Positions 1 to 8,593 of a stretch of DNA of 64,000 nucleotides are shown in pieces. The notes beneath the pieces were generated by a model. The model was not told the DNA's origin and ran no database searches. It saw only the letters and a program-made list of their open reading frames with translations. The number at the start of each line of letters is the position of its first letter. Within the stretch, counting starts at the first letter, position 1. Origin of the DNA: Thermalbibacter longus (GTDB lineage: Bacteria > Chloroflexota > Chloroflexia > Thermomicrobiales > Thermomicrobiaceae). The translations under genes and the position numbers were made by a program. The DNA lies in NCBI RefSeq assembly GCF_023806485.1, contig NZ_JAMSLR010000002.1, forward strand, positions 62,001-126,000, written 5' to 3'.

Positions 1-75
1 TTGGCAGATTACTCCGATGACTCTGAGACCACATAGCGAGAACAGGGAGGATGACGCTGCTCTCATGCTCACCGC

Positions 76-105
76 TTGGACTTCGTGCCTCGAAACCACT
101 ATACT
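76..105 (+). promoter_or_regulatory. Promoter of the glycosyltransferase operon
   Basis: TTGGAC (76-81) and TATACT (100-105) are separated by 18 bp, a good match to a housekeeping sigma-70 promoter. The predicted start near 112 leaves a leader of about 30 nt before the ATG at 141. Confidence 0.6.
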
Positions 106-140
106 GCCTGCCGGCTGGTCTGGTCTGAGTTGTAGGGGAT

Positions 141-1031
141 ATGAGCGGATACAGTAGAGCTTACGAAGTGGCGATCTTTAGCTACGGAGATGGGCCGGCG
201 CTCCACCGATGCCTCGAGCGCGTGGCCCTCTTGTTGGAGCGGCACCCGGGGGGAACAGCCACGCTCTATGCGGTCGACGATGGACAAGGGCTGGCGAGCG
301 TGCAGGAGCTCTGCCGTGCCTCCGGTATCTCCCTGGTGCTCGAGCCGCGGCGGCTGGGCAAGGCGCACTCGGTCGCGAGCGCGATCCTGCACGCCCAGGC
401 GCCGGTCGTGCTCCTGGTGGGCGGGGATGGCGTTCCCTGCCTCGATGCGCCGGCGGTCGCGCTCGACGCGCTTTCAGATCCAGGGGTGGGCGGCATCGGC
501 GGCCGGAATGTACCGGTCAACGCGGACGAGAGCATGGTCGCGAGGGCGATGGCGCTCCTCTGGGAGCTGCACGACCGCGTCAACATGCTCAAGCCCAAGC
601 TCGGTGGCGATATGGTCGCGGTTCGCGTGGCACCGGTCGTAGGCCAGCCGTTGCTGGCCGTCGATGACGCTTCGCTCGAGGCCCTGCTCGTCAAACAGGG
701 GCTGCGGATCGTGTACCGGCCGGACTTCTTCGTGCAGATGCGAGTGCCGACGACGCTGCGCGACGCCGTCCTGCAGCGTCGCCGCCTCGCGGCTCAGTAC
801 CGCCAGCTCGAGCAGGCCCAGCAGTACCAGGTCTCGACCAGGCAGTGGTCGAAGGTGGTCAAGGCGCTCCTGGCCCGACCGCTGCCTCGTCATGCTCCGT
901 ACTTGCCGCTGCTGCTCTTGATCGAGGGGATTGCTCGCTTGCTCGCCTCGTTCGACGTGCTGCGGGGCAAGGACTATCTCCACTGGGAGCCTGCCCGAAC
1001 CACCAAGGCCCGAGGATGGAAAGTGCGGTGA
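141..1031 (+). CDS. Glycosyltransferase family 2-like protein
   Basis: This 296-aa protein looks like a GT-A glycosyltransferase that moves a sugar from a nucleotide donor to a lipid or glycan acceptor at the inner membrane face. It has the early acidic pair VDDG (Asp46-Asp47) and a second motif GGDG near residue 95, in the position of the metal-binding DXD. A hydrophobic stretch near residues 253-272 could anchor the C-terminus. It is the first gene after the promoter at 76-105 and is preceded by AGGGGAT as a ribosome site. The next gene begins about 240 bp downstream. The donor and acceptor cannot be read from sequence. Confidence 0.75.
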   Translation: MSGYSRAYEVAIFSYGDGPALHRCLERVALLLERHPGGTATLYAVDDGQGLASVQELCRASGISLVLEPRRLGKAHSVASAILHAQAPVVLLVGGDGVPCLDAPAVALDALSDPGVGGIGGRNVPVNADESMVARAMALLWELHDRVNMLKPKLGGDMVAVRVAPVVGQPLLAVDDASLEALLVKQGLRIVYRPDFFVQMRVPTTLRDAVLQRRRLAAQYRQLEQAQQYQVSTRQWSKVVKALLARPLPRHAPYLPLLLLIEGIARLLASFDVLRGKDYLHWEPARTTKARGWKVR

Positions 1032-1273
1032 GCTGCCGGGTCGCTCGCGGGCCTCGCGCGGGGCAATGGTCTGCAACCGGACGGCCTGGGTGATGTCTGC
1101 GGCGATACCTACTCTGATCGCGACGCGCCAACCGAGCTGTGGGGGCGACATTCGGGCGTGCGGTAGGGCGACATGCCCGCTCGCCAGCAGCGCTGACCAG
1201 AAACGAGCTCCTCGCTCGGCCGAGCGTGCTGGCTGATCGATCTCGATGCGAGCTGCCTGAGGGGCTGGTGAAG

Positions 1274-3136
1274 ATGTCATCGTCAGCCAAGGCTGCGGTC
1301 GCGGCCGCCCGCGCGCCAGCCAGCAGTCTCCACGCCGCGCTGGCGCTCGGCGCCGGCCCGGTTGTGCTCTATGCTCTGGCCCTGCTGTGGACGGTCATGC
1401 GCTCGGGCCTGCCGATCCTCTGGGCGGACGACATCACGCGCAGCATGTATGCCGTCCAGTGGGCCAATGCGCCCTTCTTCTTCCCGCCTGATCTGGTCTG
1501 GCTCCCGGCGCCGATGTGGCTGGACGGCATCGCCGTGTGGCTCGGGGGGAACGCCTGGGAACCGATCTTCGTGGTCAATGGGCTGTGCGGTGCCATCGTG
1601 GTACTGATGGTCATCGCCATCGCACGGGAAACCCGGCTCGGTGGAGCGCTCATTGCCGGCGTGCTCGCGGCGCTCTCGCCCGTGCTGGTGATCGTCAGCG
1701 CGTCCCGGCTGTCGGAGCCGAAGGCCTGGGCCTTCACGATGGTTGGACTGTATTTCTGGCAGCGACACATCTCGAGCCGGCGGCCGCTGGCCTATGCAGC
1801 CGCCTTTCTCTTCTGCAGCCTGGCCGCGCTGTCGCGCTACGAGCTCTGGGTCGTGCCGGTCGCCCTGGCTGGCTACGGGCTCTTCACGCGCCTTCGGTGG
1901 GGCACGCCATCGCTCTGGGTGGTGATCGGCTCGGCCCTCCCGCTCGCGCTCTCCATCGGAGCCCTCGTCTACCTCAACCTGGCTCGCTTCGGGGTCCCGC
2001 TGTACGGGGGCTACCCCTACGACGAGGGGGTGGCCCATCTCATTCGGGTACTGTGGGGCCAGTCGGCATCGCCGGTTCAATCCGGAGGGGAGACATCGCT
2101 CAGCCCATCGGCGCTGCTGGAGCGGCTGGGCCCTCTCGGCGCCGAGGTGTGGCCGTACGTAACCCTGCACCTGGCGCTAGCCCTGGTCGGCTGCGGACTC
2201 GCGATCCGCCGACGGCTGCCGCTGGTTCGCTGGCTCCCGTTCGTGGTCGCTTCGCTGGCCGGCCTGCTGGCGGCCGGGGCTCTCTTGAGCGGTGGAACCG
2301 GGGGCTTCAACGCTCGCTTGATCGGCAGTGGCCTGGTGCCGGTGCTGCCCTTCGCCGGTATTCCGCTCCAGCAGCTCCAGCGCTCCCTCGCGCGGCTTCC
2401 GTTGGGCGCCGTCGCCCTGCTGGTGGCCGCGGTCTGGTTCGTTGCGGCCCCCGCACCGGCCATGCAGCTCGACGACGTGCGCCTCGCGACGATGGCTGGG
2501 TTGAGCTGGCGTTCCGTCTCCGGCCTCGCGGTGCAGGATGGCGACTGTGGCTGGCTACTGGAGTTCGCGGCCCGCACCGTATTGCCCCGGTCGACGCCCA
2601 CTGCCTGTTTCCGGCCAGACAAGCCGTACCCAGACTGGGTGCTGGCTGCGTTCCCCGCTGGCCGGGAGATCCTAGTGGTCCATCGTCTCGACGCCGACCT
2701 GGGGTTGACCCAGTTCAACTCGCTCCGCGCGTTGGCCGGGCCGAGCCTGGCGTTCTCCATCGTCTGCCCTCCGGCCTCGTCATACCCGGTGCCGATGAGC
2801 GTGCAGGGCGTCCCCCAGCGCGTCGCTCCAGGCCAGCGCTTGACAGTCACGGTGGCCGTGCGGAACACGATGGACTTCCCCTGGCCCGCCGGTGGCCCGT
2901 GTCCGGTGCAGGGTGCCTGGGGGTGGTCGACCCGGCCGCAGCCGAGCGAGGGAACCCGGTTCCAGCTCCCGCGCGCGCTCCAGCCTGGTGAGGCGGCCAC
3001 GTGGACAGTGGAGCTCGCAGCTCCGTCTATCCCTGGACGCTACTGGCTCTACTTCACGCTCGTGCAGGAGCGCTCGACCTGGTTCCACGCGCGGCCAGGT
3101 TTTCAGCCGGCAGTCTTCGAGGTAGAGGTGCGATGA
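1274..3136 (+). CDS. Polytopic membrane glycosyltransferase-like protein with C-terminal Ig-like domain
   Basis: A 620-aa integral membrane protein. About ten hydrophobic segments fill residues 20-430, with an Asp-Asp pair in the first loop (WADDITR), as in GT39/GT83-type enzymes that use polyprenyl-phosphate sugars. The last ~115 residues look extracytoplasmic and resemble an NBR1-type Ig-like fold (W-P-A-G-G and P-G-R-Y-W motifs). I chose ATG 1274 because GAGGGGCTGG precedes it; the frame stays open upstream to 1139, but that part has no family character. The stop overlaps the next start as ATGA. The function is inferred and no exact family is assigned. Confidence 0.65.
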   Translation: MSSSAKAAVAAARAPASSLHAALALGAGPVVLYALALLWTVMRSGLPILWADDITRSMYAVQWANAPFFFPPDLVWLPAPMWLDGIAVWLGGNAWEPIFVVNGLCGAIVVLMVIAIARETRLGGALIAGVLAALSPVLVIVSASRLSEPKAWAFTMVGLYFWQRHISSRRPLAYAAAFLFCSLAALSRYELWVVPVALAGYGLFTRLRWGTPSLWVVIGSALPLALSIGALVYLNLARFGVPLYGGYPYDEGVAHLIRVLWGQSASPVQSGGETSLSPSALLERLGPLGAEVWPYVTLHLALALVGCGLAIRRRLPLVRWLPFVVASLAGLLAAGALLSGGTGGFNARLIGSGLVPVLPFAGIPLQQLQRSLARLPLGAVALLVAAVWFVAAPAPAMQLDDVRLATMAGLSWRSVSGLAVQDGDCGWLLEFAARTVLPRSTPTACFRPDKPYPDWVLAAFPAGREILVVHRLDADLGLTQFNSLRALAGPSLAFSIVCPPASSYPVPMSVQGVPQRVAPGQRLTVTVAVRNTMDFPWPAGGPCPVQGAWGWSTRPQPSEGTRFQLPRALQPGEAATWTVELAAPSIPGRYWLYFTLVQERSTWFHARPGFQPAVFEVEVR

Positions 3137-4494
3137 CGGTCAGCAGCCGAGCGCGAGCCAACGTTGCCCGGGATGTGCGACGTGGCACCTACACAGGGGT
3201 GCGGAGCCGCTTGCCCGTCGCGCTCGCGCTGTTCCTGCCCGCCGCGCTGGTTCGCCTCGTGCTGGCGCCGCTGACCGCCTGGCCGAACGATACCTATCCC
3301 TGGGTAACGGTCGGCTGGGATCTGCTGGCTGGCTACGGCCCGTACGATCGCCTGGGCTTCAGCTACCCGCCCGGCTGGGCAGCCGTGCTGGCGCTGGTGC
3401 TGCGGCCGCTGGCGCTCGTGTTCCCTCCGGATCGCTGGGCGACGCTCCCCAGCAGCGGGCTCACTGATCTTCCGGTGCCCCATCCGATCACCCTTCTCGC
3501 CGTGAAGCTCCCGTCCATCCTGGCTGACCTCGCGGTCGGCTGGCTGCTCTACCGGAAGTCGGCGCGAGCGGCGGCGCTGTGGCTGTTCAACCCGCTCGTC
3601 ATCTTCGTGTCCTCCGTACATGGCCAGTACGATGCCTTCGTCTCGCTCACAGTGTTGCTCGCGCTGATCGCAGTGCTGGGAGGCGCGGCCTTCCTCTCCG
3701 GGTTGGCATGCGGACTCGGCACGGCGCTCAAGCTGACGCCACTGTACGCCGGCCCGATCCTCCTGGCCGCCGTGGTGCACCGGGGACTGCGCGCCGGCAA
3801 GTTGCGCCGAGCGATGCTCGAGCCGGTGCGATGGGGGCTGGGCGGGCTGATCGGCCTCCTTCCGGCGCTCGCGCTCCTCAGCACCGGTTTCAGGGTCGTG
3901 GTGAACGCCCGGCTCGGCGTCGCGGCGAGGACGTCCGACGGGCTCAATCCGGGCGCGCTCCGACGGACGCCCTGGGCAGCCGACTGGCGGCTCTGGACTG
4001 ACTGGTATCCCACGCTCTCCCAGGTTTTGCTGATCGCGCTCCCACTCGCGTTTGCGCTGATCGTCCTCGTGCGAGGGGAGCAGGCGCTCATCCCCGCAGT
4101 CACCGGCGGGCTCACTGCGGTCGTCGTGTTCCAGCCGGTCACGCAGCCCCAGTACATCCTGTGGGTCATCCCGTCCGCGCTGCTCTCCGGCTCCCGGGCG
4201 TACGCGGTACTCGCCAGCGTGCTGGCGCTGCCGGCGCTGCTGTACTACGACGGCCTGGTCGGTAACCTGGTGGCCTATGTCTCGCAGCCGCTGAGCCTCT
4301 ACCTGCACCGCGGGTATCCGTTCGACGCCACGATGACTGGCCATCTCGACTATCTGGCTCAGACCGGCGCGTTCGGGGGGCAGAGCGTATCGGACAGCAT
4401 CGGGCAATTCGGGGCGCTGATATCGCCGATCTGGCTGTGCTTGCTGCTCGTCTCGCTGTGGAAGGCGCTGCGCGATGGACATGAAGAGCGTTAG
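3133..4494 (+). CDS. Polytopic membrane protein, GT87/mannosyltransferase-like
   Basis: A 453-aa protein with about ten membrane helices. The first periplasmic loop carries WPNDTYPW and later FSYPPGW, a pattern typical of GT-C glycosyltransferases of the DUF2029/GT87 type that use polyprenol-linked mannose or similar donors. The ATG at 3133 overlaps the previous stop by four bases (ATGA), which fixes the start and implies translational coupling. Its 3' end overlaps the next gene by 20 bp. Its place between other glycosyltransferases supports a role in building a surface glycan. The substrate is unknown. Confidence 0.65.
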   Translation: MTVSSRARANVARDVRRGTYTGVRSRLPVALALFLPAALVRLVLAPLTAWPNDTYPWVTVGWDLLAGYGPYDRLGFSYPPGWAAVLALVLRPLALVFPPDRWATLPSSGLTDLPVPHPITLLAVKLPSILADLAVGWLLYRKSARAAALWLFNPLVIFVSSVHGQYDAFVSLTVLLALIAVLGGAAFLSGLACGLGTALKLTPLYAGPILLAAVVHRGLRAGKLRRAMLEPVRWGLGGLIGLLPALALLSTGFRVVVNARLGVAARTSDGLNPGALRRTPWAADWRLWTDWYPTLSQVLLIALPLAFALIVLVRGEQALIPAVTGGLTAVVVFQPVTQPQYILWVIPSALLSGSRAYAVLASVLALPALLYYDGLVGNLVAYVSQPLSLYLHRGYPFDATMTGHLDYLAQTGAFGGQSVSDSIGQFGALISPIWLCLLLVSLWKALRDGHEER

Positions 4495-5524
4495 ACTCTT
4501 CAGCCTCCTACTGCTCGTGTCTCTCGTCGCCGGCACCTTGACCCTCCTGGCGGGCCGGTTTCTCCCGGAGGATCAGTTCGCGCTCGCCGTCGAGGGCGGC
4601 GGGATCCGCTACTACACGCCCGAGCGACCCTTCGCGTACTCCTGGTACCTCTCGGTGGCCTGTCGCCCGGAGTACTTAGATCGGATCTACGTGCTGACCG
4701 ACCCGCGGGTCGACAACGTGTACATCGGGAACCGGGCAGTCCTCGACGGGCTGCTGCACCACCTCGCCAGCGATGCCGCTGCGATCGGCTGGGAACCAGC
4801 GATCGAGACGGTGACGATCGAGGGCATGCGCGAAGTGCTCGAGTCCGGCCAACCGGCGGTCATCGTCGATCCGCTCGGCTATTGGCCGGCCGACATCTCC
4901 GTCTCTTCGCTCCGAACCTGGCTAGAAGCAGGAGGCGTCTTCATCTGGCTCGGCGATCGCCTCGGCTACTGGCTGTGGACGACCGGCGGCCCAGCGCAGG
5001 CCGAGCGGACGCTGGATCAGCTTCTCTGGGGGCGTTCGATCTACGACGAGGCGGCCCCACACTCGACGGCATCGAGGCCGCTCCCTCCTGAACAGAATCT
5101 CGGACTGGCCTACCGGTGGGCGATATGGGGGCCATCGCCTGCAGCGATCGCCGATCTCGGCGGGCGCGCGCTGGGCTGGCAGACGCCCGATGGGCGGCGT
5201 GTCTCGCATGCGGTCGTCCCGCTGGGCCAGGGGGCTGTCGTGCTCTTCGGCAGCCGGCTGGTAAGGCTGAACGGGTTGGAGTCCGATGTGGCGCAGGACA
5301 TCGTGGCGATGCTCTACCGTGGGCTGACGGACACCGGCGTGGTCGTCCGCGCCGGTGTCTCGAGCGGATCAGCCGTCTCGGGCTTCGAAGAGGTCGTGCC
5401 CACGTGCATCGATGCGCAGGCAGTCATCGGCTCCTCGGATCGGTGGATGTTCCACCTTGTGCGCGCTCGTCTCGGGCCGTCAGTCCAGGCGTGGAGCGTT
5501 GAGGGGGATCGGGGGCGACGGTGA
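4475..5524 (+). CDS. Membrane-anchored extracytoplasmic protein of unknown function
   Basis: I do not recognise this 349-aa protein. An N-terminal hydrophobic segment (residues about 7-26) looks like a signal anchor. The rest is soluble and contains a Rossmann-like stretch (VIVDPLGYW, then GGVFIWLGDRLGYW) reminiscent of the amidotransferase-like folds in DUF4350-type proteins, but no catalytic triad is clear. The start overlaps the upstream gene by 20 bp, and the stop overlaps the next GTG start. It therefore sits in the middle of a coupled glycosyltransferase operon and probably serves the same pathway, perhaps as a scaffold or exported accessory factor. Confidence 0.6.
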   Translation: MDMKSVRLFSLLLLVSLVAGTLTLLAGRFLPEDQFALAVEGGGIRYYTPERPFAYSWYLSVACRPEYLDRIYVLTDPRVDNVYIGNRAVLDGLLHHLASDAAAIGWEPAIETVTIEGMREVLESGQPAVIVDPLGYWPADISVSSLRTWLEAGGVFIWLGDRLGYWLWTTGGPAQAERTLDQLLWGRSIYDEAAPHSTASRPLPPEQNLGLAYRWAIWGPSPAAIADLGGRALGWQTPDGRRVSHAVVPLGQGAVVLFGSRLVRLNGLESDVAQDIVAMLYRGLTDTGVVVRAGVSSGSAVSGFEEVVPTCIDAQAVIGSSDRWMFHLVRARLGPSVQAWSVEGDRGRR

Positions 5525-6417
5525 CGGAACCCAAGCGCGACCGATTGGAGACCTGCCAGGCGGATGTCCTCGTCATCGTCGTCGAGTACGGTCGGCTCGA
5601 CCTTACCCGACAGCTTCTCCGCTCGCTCGACGCTGCCTGGCCTGTCGTGGTCGTCCGCACCGGGCCTGAGGCCGAGCCGGCGCGCGGTTATGAATACCCA
5701 TGCGAGACGATCGATCTTCCTGATAATCCCGGCTACGCCGAGGCAGTCAACGAGGGGCTGCGGCTGGGGCTGGCGCGCGGGTTCCAGTTCTTCTTCATCT
5801 GTAACAACGATATCCTGCTGAAGCCTGGAACGATCGGGGCACTGCGCGAGACGCTGGTGCGGCACCCTGAGGTCGGGGCGGTCAGCCCGGTCATCACGTT
5901 CTACCCGGCAGTCGATCGGGTATGGTTCGCGGGCGGTTCGCTCTGGGGGGATATGCTCGTTACCAGGCATCCAGGCTATACCGGCAAGGTCAAGACGTAT
6001 CCCTCCCTCGTCACCACCGAGTTTCTGAGCGGCTGCGCGCTGATGGTTCGGCGAGCGGTGCTAGAAGAGGTCGGTCTGATACCCGAGGGGTACTTCTTGT
6101 ACATGGAAGACGTCGAGTGGTCGCTGAGGATGCGAAGGGCCGGCTGGAAACTGGCAGTACTGGGCCAGCCCCTCGTCCACCATGTCGGCTCGGCGTCCTC
6201 AGGCGGTGTAGACGGGAGGCTCCTGAACCCGCTGAGTGCCAGGCTGATGGCCAGAAACGCGTGGATCGTGCGCCGCCGTATGGGGCTGGGACTCGCCTTT
6301 TTCGTGGGCCAGCTTTTCGTTCGCCTCCCATACTACGTCCTGCTCAGCCTGGCTTACCGGCGGCCAGACGTCGCGCTGGCATACCTGCGAGGGCTTTGGG
6401 AGGGGATACGGTGCTGA
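5521..6417 (+). CDS. Glycosyltransferase family 2, rhamnosyltransferase-like
   Basis: A 298-aa GT2 enzyme of the rhamnosyl/galactofuranosyl-transferase type. Visible motifs are DNPGYAEAVNEG, the nucleotide-sugar region FICNNDI (the DXD equivalent is NND), FLSGCALMVRR, and the acceptor-side YFLYMEDVEWS (the ED acid/base motif). The GTG start at 5521 overlaps the previous stop as GTGA, and the stop overlaps the next gene's GTG at 6411. Homologues add deoxyhexoses to O-antigen-like chains. Here the likely task is chain extension in the same operon; the exact sugar is not deducible. Confidence 0.85.
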   Translation: MTEPKRDRLETCQADVLVIVVEYGRLDLTRQLLRSLDAAWPVVVVRTGPEAEPARGYEYPCETIDLPDNPGYAEAVNEGLRLGLARGFQFFFICNNDILLKPGTIGALRETLVRHPEVGAVSPVITFYPAVDRVWFAGGSLWGDMLVTRHPGYTGKVKTYPSLVTTEFLSGCALMVRRAVLEEVGLIPEGYFLYMEDVEWSLRMRRAGWKLAVLGQPLVHHVGSASSGGVDGRLLNPLSARLMARNAWIVRRRMGLGLAFFVGQLFVRLPYYVLLSLAYRRPDVALAYLRGLWEGIRC

Positions 6418-7523
6418 AGGCCGGCTTCTGGGGGCTGCTGGCGCTGGCGGTCATGGCGCTCGCCTCGTATTTCTACCAGGCCTCGATGATCGCTCATCTC
6501 GAACCAGACCAGTATGCGCTGGTTATGGTCGGGCTCGGGAGTTTCTTGATCACCACCGCGCTCGGCAACGCCGTAGAGGTGGTCAGCGTCCTACACCATG
6601 GCAAGCCCTCGGTACGGGGACTCGCCGGCTTGATGACGCTGGCGGCTCTTCTCTCCGCCTCCCTCGCGCTGGTTGGCATGTTCCCGTTGGGAGTGACCCC
6701 GGCCATGCTGCTGCCCATCGGGTTCTCAGCCGCCTTCCTGGTGTTCTTCGGCGGATCGCTGGGCGCCGCGCAGGCTGGGGGACGCTGGCCGGTCTACCTC
6801 GGGATGGCCCTGCTCTATGCGGCCACCTACGCTGGCCTGGCCATCGTCTGCTACGATCCGTTCCTCGCCCTGGCGATCCCTGGGATCGCCGGCGCGCTCG
6901 GCGGAGTGCCGGGCCTCTTCGTCACGGTTCCGAATCGCTTCGGCACGCGGGAGACTGCTCCGACGGCCGTGAGACTGGCTCCCATCCCGCTGCTGGTCAA
7001 CCTCGATCTGTGGCTGGCTTCTCACTGGCTCGGCCCGGCTACCGCGGCCTACCGCGTGCCGGCCTTGCTGGGTCGTCCCTTTTTCTATCTGCTGGGTTCC
7101 GGGCTGGCGCCGGCTGTCAGACGTGCGGCAGCGTCTGGCCGCTCGATGGTTCTCATCGCCCTGGTCAGCCTGGCTCCGCTCGTCGCTGCTCCCTTCGGCT
7201 TCGTCGCGCTGGCGTCCCTGCGAGGGTTTCTTCCCGACCCCTGGGGGGCTTTCCGCCTCGATCTGCTCGCCTGGGCCATCTTCGCCCAGGCCTCGGTCGG
7301 ATCGTTCTACCTCCTAATCAACGGGCTCGGGCACCGGGCCGGCCAGCGCTACGCGCTGGCGCTTCTGCTCTTGCCAGTGGCCTTCGTTCTGCCTCCACTG
7401 GCGCAGATCCTCGTCGCGACGACCGGCGGGATCCTGCTGCTCGTCCAGGCGTCCGGCCGGGCGTACCTTCTTCCCCTCCAGCGCCTGCGCTCCAGGGCCT
7501 CCGGCCGCGAAGGGATCTCGTGA
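6411..7523 (+). CDS. Polytopic membrane protein, possible polysaccharide flippase
   Basis: A 370-aa, very hydrophobic protein with about ten predicted helices. Its first half (YFYQASMIAHLEPDQYALV onward) resembles the N-terminal helices of MATE/Wzx-like polysaccharide exporters, though it is shorter than the usual 12-14 helices. The GTG at 6411 overlaps the stop of the upstream gene (GTGCTGA). The frame is open further upstream, but that part is antisense-like sequence inside the previous gene. A flippase role for a lipid-linked glycan fits the context but is inference. Confidence 0.6.
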   Translation: MLKAGFWGLLALAVMALASYFYQASMIAHLEPDQYALVMVGLGSFLITTALGNAVEVVSVLHHGKPSVRGLAGLMTLAALLSASLALVGMFPLGVTPAMLLPIGFSAAFLVFFGGSLGAAQAGGRWPVYLGMALLYAATYAGLAIVCYDPFLALAIPGIAGALGGVPGLFVTVPNRFGTRETAPTAVRLAPIPLLVNLDLWLASHWLGPATAAYRVPALLGRPFFYLLGSGLAPAVRRAAASGRSMVLIALVSLAPLVAAPFGFVALASLRGFLPDPWGAFRLDLLAWAIFAQASVGSFYLLINGLGHRAGQRYALALLLLPVAFVLPPLAQILVATTGGILLLVQASGRAYLLPLQRLRSRASGREGIS

Positions 7524-8494
7524 GGATGCACCCGGATCGTAATGCGCGCTCGCACCGGTCGTTAGGTACAATCTCCGGCCAGGAAGGGAAGGGTAGAGTG
7601 CGCTCGCTCGATAGCCGCAATCCTGGCTCCGTTGCCGAACCGGAGAGTGAGCTCGGCTGCCCCGCAGTGTCCTTGCCCGAGCTCGTGCCGGTTTCAGTCA
7701 TCGTCCCGACGTTGAACGAGGCGGACAACATCGAACCTCTGCTCGCGCGGCTCGAGCGCGTGTTGCCGGCAGGCTCCGAGATCATCTTCGTCGACGACAG
7801 CGACGACGAGACGCCAGCGGTCATCCGATCGATCCAGCAGCAGGCTCGGCATCCGATCCGGCTGTATCACCGGCTGCCGCACCAGCGGGCCGGTGGGCTC
7901 GGTGGCGCAGTCGTTGCTGGCTTGCGGGTGGCGCGGTCTCCCTGGGCATGTGTTCTCGATGCCGATCTGCAACATCCCCCAGAGTTGATCCCCTGCCTGC
8001 TCGAAGAGGCAATGCGAACTGGTGCCGATATCGCCATCGCGAGCCGCTACCGCTCGAGCAGCGAGGACGTCGGCGGGCTCACGAGGCTGCGAGCCGCCGT
8101 TTCGCGCGCCCTGGTCACGGCCACGCGGCTGCTCTTCTGGCGTCGGCTACGCGAGGTGACTGACCCACTGAGCGGCTTCTTCTTGGTACGCACGGCCGCC
8201 GTGAACTGCCAGTCCCTTCGCCCGCGGGGCTTCAAGATCCTGCTGGAGATCCTGGTACGTCACCCGCATCTCAGGACGGTCGAGGTCAGCTTCCAGCTCG
8301 ACCGGCGCCATGCTGGGCGAAGCAAGGCCTCGCTGCGGGAGGGCATGCGCTACCTCGTTCACCTCACTGCGCTGCGCCTCAGCCGACCCTACAGCGGCAC
8401 GGCGGCTCGCGGCTGGGAGAGCGAAGCCAGCCGTGAGCTCCAGGTACCGTCGGCGCGGCGCTGGAGCGGAGAGCACGAAGAGCTCGGCGACTGA
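7520..8494 (+). CDS. Polyprenol-phosphate glycosyltransferase (DPM1-like GT2)
   Basis: A GT2 enzyme close to dolichol-phosphate mannosyltransferase. After a low-complexity N-terminus of about 60 residues come VIVPTLNEADNIEPLL, the DDSDDETP loop and DADLQHPPEL, whose D-A-D is the metal-binding triad. It lacks the C-terminal membrane helices of many homologues. The GTG at 7520 overlaps the previous stop as GTGA, matching the coupling used by its neighbours; ATG 7526 is an alternative. It probably makes the polyprenyl-phosphate-hexose donor used by the GT-C proteins encoded just upstream. Confidence 0.8.
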   Translation: MRMHPDRNARSHRSLGTISGQEGKGRVRSLDSRNPGSVAEPESELGCPAVSLPELVPVSVIVPTLNEADNIEPLLARLERVLPAGSEIIFVDDSDDETPAVIRSIQQQARHPIRLYHRLPHQRAGGLGGAVVAGLRVARSPWACVLDADLQHPPELIPCLLEEAMRTGADIAIASRYRSSSEDVGGLTRLRAAVSRALVTATRLLFWRRLREVTDPLSGFFLVRTAAVNCQSLRPRGFKILLEILVRHPHLRTVEVSFQLDRRHAGRSKASLREGMRYLVHLTALRLSRPYSGTAARGWESEASRELQVPSARRWSGEHEELGD

Positions 8495-8593
8495 CCCACG
8501 CTCACCTGAGCTCGGTCGAGTGGACGCCCTTCGCTCGCTTCCTCGCGCCAGTTGCGCCCGCGCCTGCCTGCCACCCCGGGCTGACTCCGACGC

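Noticed and set aside
3103..4536. 477-codon antisense frame over the GT87-like gene
   Set aside because: Gln/Arg/Glu-rich shadow of a membrane-protein gene, with no ribosome site.
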